Source: Actinomycetota bacterium
Lineage (GTDB): Bacteria > Actinomycetota > Thermoleophilia > UBA2241
DNA: 9,463 bases
Direction of reading: 5' to 3'
NCBI GenBank assembly: GCA_003157715.1
Contig: PMKK01000054.1
Coordinates: 1 to 9,463, forward strand
Shown: in pieces, positions 4,555 to 9,463 of the stretch
Numbering within the stretch: position 1 is the stretch's first letter
Layout of the letters: every line of letters starts with the position of its first letter
Made by a program: the position numbers and the translations under genes
The notes under the pieces: generated by a model
What the model was told of the DNA's origin: nothing
Database searches by the model: none
What the model saw: only the letters and a program-made list of their open reading frames with translations

Positions 4555-6603
4555 ATGGCCAAGTCCGCCAAGAAACGCCTCGTCGTGCTCGACGACGACA
4601 TGGACCTGCTCGACGAGCTGGCCGCCTATTTCAGCGACGCCTTCGAAGTCGACACCTTCCCCGGCTCGCCGGCGGCCTTGAAGGCCCTGCGCGAGGCTCC
4701 GCCCGACGCCCTGCTGCTCGACATCGACCTCGAGGGCATCAAGGGCTTCGACGTCCTGCGGCTCATGAACTCGACTCCCGCCCTGCGCGCGGCGCCGGTG
4801 ATCGTGCTCTCGGCCACCAACGACTTCGAGACCTTCGAGCAGGCGCACCGCCTGGGCATCGCCGAGTATGTCACCAAGCCGTTTCGCGTCGAGGACCTGC
4901 GCGCCAAGCTCGAGTCGGCGATCGCCCGCCGCCACAAGCGCAGTGCCGGGCGCCTCAAGCTCGGCGCCATGCTGGTCGAGAGCGGACTCGTCAGCCAGTC
5001 ACAGATCGACGAGGCGCTGCAGCACCAGCAACAAGCCGGCGGCCGCCTGGGCGAAGTCCTGGTCGGTTCGGGCCTCGTCTCCGAAGACGACCTCGTGCAC
5101 GCGCTCGCCGGCCAGATGCACCTCGCCGTGGTCGACCTGCGGGCGGTCACCCCCAGCCCCGCCGCGGTCGGCCTGCTGCCGCGCGACTTCATCGTGCGCC
5201 ACCGCCTGCTGCCCCTGCGCCTGGACGACAACGGTGGCCTCGTCGTCGCCATGACCAACCCGCTCGACGTGGTCGTAGTCGACGAGGTCCGCCTGCGCAC
5301 CAAGAAGCGCGTGGTGCCGGCCATCTGCACTGAAAGCGCCTTCGACGAAGCGCTGCTGATCTTCACCAGCAAGCGTGGCAAGCTGAAAGAGATCGAAGAA
5401 AAGAACGGCGAGGCGCGCGGCGTCGAGTCGCCGGGTGCGCTCGACGCCTCGATCATCGAGATCGTCGACTCGGTCCTGATCGACGCCATCGGCATGAAGG
5501 CCTCCGACATCCACATCGAGCCGCGCGAGGACGCGCTCGCGATCCGCTGCCGGGTCGACGGCGTCCTGCACGACCTGCGCGAGTATCCGCTCGAACTGCA
5601 GGCCGGCATCATCAGCCGCCTGAAGATCATGGCCAGCATGGACATCGCCGAGCGCCGCCTGCCCCAGGACGGCCGCGCGAGCTTCGAGACGACCGACGGC
5701 GACGAGGTCGACATGCGCCTGGCCTCGATCCCCAGCCTCTACGGCGAGAACCTGACCATCCGTGTCCTCGAGGTCGCGCCGCTACCACCGACACTCGTCT
5801 CGCTGGGTTTCGCCGAATCCAGCCTGGCCCGCTACGAAGATGCCATCAGGCGCGCCGACGGCGGCATCGTCATCGGCGGGCCGACCGGCAGCGGCAAGTC
5901 GACCACGCTCTACACCACGCTCGAGCTGATCAAGTCCCGCGAGCGCAAGATCTACACGGTCGAAGATCCGATCGAGCGCAAGCTGAACGGCATCGTGCAG
6001 ACCGAGGTCAAGCCCATCATCGGCCTCACCTTCGCTCAGGCGCTGCGCTCCCTGGTGCGCGCCGACCCCGACGTGATCATGGTCGGCGAAGTGCGCGACC
6101 TCGAGACGGCCAAGATGGCCGCCGATGCCGCCATCACCGGTCACCTCGTGTTCACCACGCTGCACACCGGCGACGCCATCTCTTCGATCGGCCGCTTCAT
6201 CGAGATGGGTCTGCCCGCCTACCTGGTGGCGGCCGCCTACCGCTGCATCGTGTCCCAGCGGCTCGTGCGGCGGCTGTGCCGCCATTGCCGCCGCACCGAG
6301 GTGCTGAGCGCCGCGCGCTGGCGCGATCTCGGTCTCGGCGAGGCACCGGGATCGCGCATGACCGTCCAGTCGCCGGTCGGCTGTCCCAAGTGCTTCGGCA
6401 CCGGCTACTTCGGGCGTCTGGGGCTCTACGAGGTGCTCACCGTCGACGACGAGCTGCGCGAGATGATCTCGGTCGGCGCCTCCACGGGCGAGATGCGCGC
6501 CGCGGCACGGGCGCGCGGCGTCGAAAGCATCCACGACGACGGCGTGCGCAAGGTGCTCGACGGCTCGACCAGCTATCTCGAGCTCGTGCGCGTCACCTCG
6601 TAG
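4555..6603 (+). CDS. REC-MshEN-PilB/GspE fusion: secretion/pilus assembly ATPase with receiver domain
   Basis: The 682-residue cytoplasmic protein has three parts. Residues 8-125 are a response-regulator receiver domain with D13/D14, phospho-acceptor D56, S86 and K108 all present. Residues 135-187 form an MshEN c-di-GMP-binding module: two 24-residue motifs (135-158 and 164-187) separated by exactly five residues, the second starting RLGEVL and the first KLGAML. Residues about 295-682 are a type II secretion / type IV pilus ATPase, with Walker A GPTGSGKST (442-450), Walker B with E512 in VGEVRD, histidine box H530/H537, and the zinc pairs C575/C578 and C610/C613. The ATPase would power pilus or pseudopilus assembly. 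ATG 4555 is chosen for GGAGGG four bases upstream and for the clean receiver-domain start; upstream frame is unrelated. No other pilus genes are adjacent, so it is an orphan motor here. Confidence 0.93.
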   Translation: MAKSAKKRLVVLDDDMDLLDELAAYFSDAFEVDTFPGSPAALKALREAPPDALLLDIDLEGIKGFDVLRLMNSTPALRAAPVIVLSATNDFETFEQAHRLGIAEYVTKPFRVEDLRAKLESAIARRHKRSAGRLKLGAMLVESGLVSQSQIDEALQHQQQAGGRLGEVLVGSGLVSEDDLVHALAGQMHLAVVDLRAVTPSPAAVGLLPRDFIVRHRLLPLRLDDNGGLVVAMTNPLDVVVVDEVRLRTKKRVVPAICTESAFDEALLIFTSKRGKLKEIEEKNGEARGVESPGALDASIIEIVDSVLIDAIGMKASDIHIEPREDALAIRCRVDGVLHDLREYPLELQAGIISRLKIMASMDIAERRLPQDGRASFETTDGDEVDMRLASIPSLYGENLTIRVLEVAPLPPTLVSLGFAESSLARYEDAIRRADGGIVIGGPTGSGKSTTLYTTLELIKSRERKIYTVEDPIERKLNGIVQTEVKPIIGLTFAQALRSLVRADPDVIMVGEVRDLETAKMAADAAITGHLVFTTLHTGDAISSIGRFIEMGLPAYLVAAAYRCIVSQRLVRRLCRHCRRTEVLSAARWRDLGLGEAPGSRMTVQSPVGCPKCFGTGYFGRLGLYEVLTVDDELREMISVGASTGEMRAAARARGVESIHDDGVRKVLDGSTSYLELVRVTS

Positions 6604-6650
6604 GCCCGCAGGCCCGGCCCGAGCGCAGTACCCTGACCCCTCTCCTCGAC

Positions 6651-7250
6651 ATGCTCTACCTGTTCCTCACCGCCCTGGTGGTCCTGGCAGTGGTCGAGCT
6701 CAAGGTCGCCGACGCACACCGCGAGCGCGTCCTGCGGGCGTTCGGCGCGGCTCGCGGCCGGCCGGCTCTGGCACTGGTCTGTCGCGAAGAGAGAGTCGCC
6801 GTTCTCGGCCAGCCCATCTACCGCTACGCCACGACCCCCACGGCCACCGAGCTGCGCCGTGCCGTCGACCGTTTGCCGCGGGGCTCGGCACTCGACCTGA
6901 TCGTCTCGCTGCCCCGCGACGTGCCGCTCGACACCGGGCTCGTCGGGCGCATCCTCGGCGAACACTCCGGCCCCGTCACACTCATCGCGCCGTCCGGCGT
7001 GCTGACCGGCGGCTTGACCTTGGCCCGCGTGGCCGACGAGCTGCTGCTCGGCCCCGGCGCGCGCTTTGCCGAGGGCGCCGAGCCGCCCGTCGCGGCCCAC
7101 GAGCTGGTGGCCGGGGGAGCGGGCGACAGACCGCGCGCGGACGAGCTGCCCGAAGGCCTCGGCGCCGTGCTGGCCTGTTTTGCCCTGGCGCCGCGGCACC
7201 CGCGAGGCATCGTCTTCTTCGGTCGCGGCAGCGGCCGCGATCAATCCTGA
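6651..7250 (+). CDS. Membrane-anchored SDH/ClpP-fold protein, probably protease-dead
   Basis: This 199-residue protein has an N-terminal hydrophobic segment (LYLFLTALVVLAVVELKV, residues 2-19). A domain resembling the SDH family of Clp-fold serine proteinases (PF01972-like) follows. The core IAPSGVLTGGLTLARVADELLLG (residues 112-134) aligns without gaps to the family pattern VPHYAMSGGT..A..ADEI, which places T119 where the catalytic serine belongs. The oxyanion-loop TPGG is replaced by LPRD (87-90). The protein is also shorter than typical members (about 270-290). It is therefore probably not a conventional serine protease, and may be a scaffold or a binding protein. ATG 6651 starts right before the membrane segment, but no clear Shine-Dalgarno is visible. 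It lies 47 bases after the ATPase gene and is likely co-transcribed. Confidence 0.65.
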   Translation: MLYLFLTALVVLAVVELKVADAHRERVLRAFGAARGRPALALVCREERVAVLGQPIYRYATTPTATELRRAVDRLPRGSALDLIVSLPRDVPLDTGLVGRILGEHSGPVTLIAPSGVLTGGLTLARVADELLLGPGARFAEGAEPPVAAHELVAGGAGDRPRADELPEGLGAVLACFALAPRHPRGIVFFGRGSGRDQS

Positions 7251-7285
7251 AGCCCCTGGGGCTGCGCGTGCGAACAGTCCTTAGA

Positions 7286-7408
7286 CGGCTGTACTATCTC
7301 GCCGTGAGGGGACCTGCCCGATAGAGGTACTGGAGACCAAATCGCGGGGAGAGGAAGCCTCCGAAGGACTGAACGGAGCCTCAAGAGCAGAGGCTCCGTT
7401 CGCGTTTT
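7286..7408 (+). ncRNA. Possible structured small RNA or long 3' UTR
   Basis: GGCTGTACTATC near 7288-7298 could be a promoter -10 (TGTACT or TACTAT). Alternatively, GTAC-TATC (7291-7298) pairs with GATA...GTAC (7319-7329, three-base bulge) to close an internal stem. Then follow GACC-rich loops and GAGG-AAG-CCTC, and the element ends in the 12-bp terminator. I tested it by eye against SRP RNA, tmRNA, 6S, glycine, SAM and c-di-GMP motifs and found no match. It may only be the untranslated tail of the upstream operon. Confidence 0.3.
7371..7408 (+). terminator. Intrinsic terminator after the ATPase/SDH-fold genes
   Basis: GAACGGAGCCTC (7371-7382) and GAGGCTCCGTTC (7390-7401) form a perfect 12-bp stem with a 7-base loop, followed by GCGTTTTA. 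This is a strong Rho-independent terminator for the plus strand; the minus strand has no U-run. Confidence 0.85.
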
Positions 7409-7523
7409 ACCCCTCGCCGGCGCTCGTTCAGGCCGACCCGCCGGTACGCTCCCCAGCGTCGGCTTTCTGCGTCTCACCGCTCGCCGCGCGGGCTGCGCGT
7501 GACGGGCGCTGGGTGGCTTCGCG

Positions 7524-8825
7524 TCAGCCGCTTGCGCGCTCGTCGATCACGCGCCGCGCCTTGCCCTCGGAGCGGGGCAGCGTGCCGGCCTCGACGAGCT
7601 GGACCTTGGGGCGCACGAGCAGGGCCGAGCGCAGCGTCTCGGTGACCTGACGCTCGAAGGCCACGAGATCGTCGAGCCAGCCGTTAAAACGCTTCTCGTC
7701 GACTTCGACCCGCACGATGAAGCTGTCGAGGGCGCCCTTGCGCTGCAGGACGATCTCGTAGTGCGGCTCGAGGCCCTCGATCTGGAAGAGCACGGACTCG
7801 ATCGTCGAGGGAAACACGTTGACGCCGCTCACGATGAACATGTCGTCCGTGCGGCCGATGACCTTGTGCATGCGGGCGGTCGTGCGGCCGCAGGGGCAGG
7901 GCTCCCGCGTGATCCGCGACAGGTCGCGGGTGCGGTAGCGCAGCACCGGCGAGCACTCCTTGGTGAGCGAGGTGATGACAAGCTCGCCGGACTCGCCGTC
8001 GGCGACCGGCGCGCCGCTCACCGGGTCGAGCACCTCGACCATGAAGTGGTCTTCGGCTATGTGCATGCCGTGCTTGCACTCACACTCCCCCGCGATTCCC
8101 GGCCCGATCACTTCGGTCAGCCCGTAGTTGTCGGTCGCCGAGATACCCCAGCGCTCCTCGATACGGACCCGCAGCGCGTCGCTGCAGGCCTCGGCGCCGA
8201 ACAGTCCCAGGCGCAGCGCGAGACGCTCGCGCACGCCGGCCTCGGCGACGGCTTCGCCCAGATGCAGGGCATACGAAGGCGTGCAGATCAGCACGGTGGT
8301 GCCGAAGTCCTGCATGAACCGGATCTGGCGCTGCGTATTGCCGGCCGAGTGCGGCACGACCAGCGCGCCGATGCGCTGCAGGCCATAGTGCAGACCGAAG
8401 CCGCCGGTGAACATGCCGTAGCCAAAGGCCACCTGGGCGACGTCGCCGCGCACGACCCCGGCGGCCGAGGCGAAGCGGGCGACCAGCTCGGCCCAGGTGT
8501 CGAGGTCGGCCCGTGTGTAGCCGCCGACCACGGGGGTGCCGGTCGTGCCCGACGACGAGTGCACTTCGACCACCTCGTCGAGCGGCACCGCGAACAGCCC
8601 GTATGGGTAGGTCGTGCGAAAATCGTCCTTGGTCGTGAACGGTAGCCGACCGAGGTCGGAAAGCGAGCCGATGCCGGCCGGATCGATCCCGAGCTCGTCG
8701 AGGGCCGCGCGATAGAGCGGCACGCGCTCGTAGCAGGCGGCCACCGTCTGCCGCAGGCGCTCGAGCTGCAGCGCCTCGAGCCGGTCACGGCTCATCGTCT
8801 CGCTGTGCTCGTTCCAGATCGGCAC
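7524..8825 (-). CDS. paaK: Phenylacetate-CoA ligase-like acyl-adenylate enzyme
   Basis: This 433-residue ANL-superfamily ligase would activate phenylacetate (or a related aryl/acyl acid) with ATP and CoA in the cytoplasm. The start MPIWN..ETMSRD..LQLERL matches PaaK proteins. The phosphate loop SSSGTTGTP spans residues 90-98. NYGLTEVIGPGIAGEC, YRTRDLSRI, the hinge GRTDDMFIVSGVNVFP and the terminal catalytic K422 in PRSEGKARR are all present. Cysteine/histidine clusters (CECKHGMH and CPCGR) could hold a metal, as in some relatives. GTG 8825 is chosen because AAGGAG lies five bases upstream and homology begins there; the frame extends open to 8873. No other phenylacetate-degradation gene (paaABCDE, paaG, paaZ) is next to it, so the substrate is uncertain. 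Archaeal and anaerobic bacterial homologues often occur alone. Confidence 0.9.
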   Translation of the reverse strand: MPIWNEHSETMSRDRLEALQLERLRQTVAACYERVPLYRAALDELGIDPAGIGSLSDLGRLPFTTKDDFRTTYPYGLFAVPLDEVVEVHSSSGTTGTPVVGGYTRADLDTWAELVARFASAAGVVRGDVAQVAFGYGMFTGGFGLHYGLQRIGALVVPHSAGNTQRQIRFMQDFGTTVLICTPSYALHLGEAVAEAGVRERLALRLGLFGAEACSDALRVRIEERWGISATDNYGLTEVIGPGIAGECECKHGMHIAEDHFMVEVLDPVSGAPVADGESGELVITSLTKECSPVLRYRTRDLSRITREPCPCGRTTARMHKVIGRTDDMFIVSGVNVFPSTIESVLFQIEGLEPHYEIVLQRKGALDSFIVRVEVDEKRFNGWLDDLVAFERQVTETLRSALLVRPKVQLVEAGTLPRSEGKARRVIDERASG

Positions 8826-8855
8826 GCCGGCTCCTTGTCCTGCCCTGCGGTCTTC

Positions 8856-8871
8856 GGCCGGCGCGCCGGCC
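8856..8871. promoter_or_regulatory. 16-bp perfect palindrome upstream of the ligase gene
   Basis: GGCCGGCGCGCCGGCC lies between the candidate -10 (8883-8888) and the start at 8825, in the expected 5' leader. It could be an operator or an mRNA hairpin. Palindromes of this composition arise readily in GC-rich DNA. Confidence 0.35.
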
Positions 8872-8882
8872 ACGGCCAGCGA

Positions 8883-8888
8883 AGTCTA
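8883..8888 (-). promoter_or_regulatory. Candidate -10 box of the ligase gene
   Basis: The minus strand reads CCGGGTAGACTTC with TAGACT as a -10-like hexamer, 57 bases before the start. It shares CCGGGTAGA with the oxidoreductase upstream region. No -35 is recognised. Confidence 0.28.
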
Positions 8889-8960
8889 CCCGGCCTTCAC
8901 GCGACGCGCGAGCCGGCGATGGGGCGATGGAGACGGCGATGGCGGGAGCGAGCGAACGAA

Positions 8961-8981
8961 ACCAGACCATTCTGGTCTGGT
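8961..8981 (+). promoter_or_regulatory. 21-bp dyad operator at the P-type ATPase promoter
   Basis: ACCAGACCA (8961-8969) and TGGTCTGGT (8973-8981) form a perfect 9-bp inverted repeat with a 3-base spacer. The right arm ends on the first base of a good -10 hexamer, TATGAT (8981-8986). The dyad therefore occupies the -35/-10 spacer, where repressors or MerR-type activators bind. Half-site order GACCA-TGGTC is the reverse of the FadR/GntR pattern, and it does not match CsoR or CopY consensus sites. The regulator is unknown. Confidence 0.65.
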
Positions 8982-8986
8982 ATGAT
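8981..8986 (+). promoter_or_regulatory. -10 box of the P-type ATPase gene
   Basis: TATGAT, one mismatch to TATAAT, lies 70 bases upstream of the ATG at 9057 and directly abuts the 21-bp dyad. No recognisable -35 is present, which is consistent with activator-dependent or regulated transcription. Confidence 0.5.
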
Positions 8987-9056
8987 GGTGAGTGTGGTAG
9001 ACAAGACGTAGCGGGCAAGCGGCGGCAACGCCGGACCAGGGCGATCAGAAGGATCG

Positions 9057-9463
9057 ATGGCAGACCAGACGACAGTCGAGATCCCGATCGGCGGCATGAC
9101 CTGCGCGAGCTGCGTGGCGCGTAACGAGAAGGCGCTGCGCCGCCTCGACGGAGTAACGGCGGCCAACGTCAACTTCGCCACCGAAAAGGCCCAGGTGACG
9201 TTCGACCCGGCACGGATCGACATCGGCCGGCTGACCGCGACGATCGAGCAGGCCGGCTACGACGTGCCCACCGCGACCGAGACGCTCGCCATCGGCGGCA
9301 TGACGTGCGCGAGCTGCGTGGCACGCAACGAGAAGGCCCTGCGCCGGGTGCCGGGCGTGCTCAAGGCTACCGTCAACCTGGCGACCGAGAAGGCCACGGT
9401 CGAGTACCTGCCCGACGTGGCCGGCCGCGACGAACTGGTGGCGGCCGTGCGGCGGGCCGGCTA
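9057..9463 (+). CDS. copA: Heavy-metal (copper-type) P1B-ATPase, N-terminal part
   Basis: The first 135 residues are present; the gene continues past the window. They form two consecutive heavy-metal-associated domains with the metal-binding motifs GMTCASC (C16/C19) and GMTCASC (C84/C87). The two 19-residue blocks starting IGGMTCASC (residues 11-29 and 79-97) are identical in protein. Such tandem domains precede the membrane pump of CopA-type ATPases, which export Cu(I) from the cytoplasm. MxCxxC supports copper over zinc or cadmium, but the transmembrane CPC motif that would confirm it is outside the window. ATG 9057 follows AAGG (9049-9052) by four bases. The dyad at 8961-8981 probably controls expression by metal. 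A free-standing two-domain chaperone is less likely, since the frame is still open at the edge. Confidence 0.82.
   Translation, partial: MADQTTVEIPIGGMTCASCVARNEKALRRLDGVTAANVNFATEKAQVTFDPARIDIGRLTATIEQAGYDVPTATETLAIGGMTCASCVARNEKALRRVPGVLKATVNLATEKATVEYLPDVAGRDELVAAVRRAG

Larger units (their letters stand above)
7251..7523. other. 273-bp convergent intergenic region with structured transcript end
   Basis: No gene is seen. A tight dyad AGCCCC-T-GGGGCT (7251-7263) follows the upstream stop codon. A structured stretch and a strong terminator occupy 7286-7410. GCCGAC...GTCGGC (7433-7468) brackets a further weak hairpin followed by TTTC. The ligase gene converges from the right. Confidence 0.6.

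Noticed and set aside
4626..5714. A 362-residue minus-strand open frame
   Set aside because: It is a serine/arginine-rich shadow of the REC-MshEN-ATPase gene.
7300..7400. A known riboswitch or housekeeping RNA (glycine, SAM, c-di-GMP, SRP, 6S)
   Set aside because: CCGAAGGA and GGAGAC fragments recall parts of such RNAs, but their full conserved cores are missing.
7761..8645. A 294-residue plus-strand open frame
   Set aside because: It is a histidine/alanine-rich antisense shadow of the ligase gene.
8961..8981. FadR/GntR-type operator
   Set aside because: The half-sites are in the reverse order (GACCA then TGGTC) to the TGGTC-N-GACCA consensus.

Overview
The window is high-GC bacterial DNA with clear Shine-Dalgarno sites and several GTG starts. 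It carries eight recognisable genes, plus one gene fragment at the left edge. No rRNA, tRNA or ribosomal protein gene allows lineage assignment. The mix (orphan REC-PilB/GspE ATPase, stand-alone biotin carboxylase, two-fold thioredoxin protein, PaaK-type ligase, copper-type P-ATPase) fits a GC-rich environmental bacterium, and I would not name a phylum from it.

Region 1 (1-1225) looks like accessory DNA. A 76-residue zinc-ribbon protein (DUF6487-like) on the minus strand lies between two attC-like recombination sites read in the same orientation. This is the layout of an integron gene cassette. The better site (435-527) folds into a long imperfect stem with the single extrahelical C in L'' that is typical of attC. 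Next to it, on the plus strand, is an AbrB-type antitoxin / Doc-type toxin pair, a frequent passenger of cassette arrays, with its own dyad operator. No integrase is in the window.

Region 2 (1225-4146) holds a gene-poor 577-bp stretch, a two-domain thioredoxin-fold oxidoreductase (CPSC and CPHC sites), and a complete biotin carboxylase, both on the minus strand. A 37-bp hairpin-bearing repeat occurs once downstream of each of these genes. The carboxylase leader consists of five tandem 17-bp units; in four of them the minus strand carries an intact CAGGAG ribosome-binding core.

Region 3 (4146-7523) is plus-strand. A divergent promoter region leads to a 682-residue fusion of a response-regulator receiver domain, a c-di-GMP-binding MshEN domain and a PilB/GspE-type hexameric ATPase. 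A small membrane-anchored ClpP/SDH-fold protein follows, with the catalytic serine replaced by threonine. After it comes a structured untranslated stretch ending in a strong intrinsic terminator.

Region 4 (7524-9463) holds a phenylacetate-CoA ligase-like gene on the minus strand. Diverging from it is the start of a copper-type P1B-ATPase with two near-identical metal-binding domains, cut by the window end. Its promoter carries a 21-bp dyad abutting the -10 box, as expected for a metal- or stress-responsive repressor.

The genes do not form one pathway. The most interesting items are the attC-bounded cassette, the REC-MshEN-ATPase fusion that joins phosphorylation and c-di-GMP inputs on one motor, the degenerate SDH-fold neighbour, and the repeat-built leader of the carboxylase gene.
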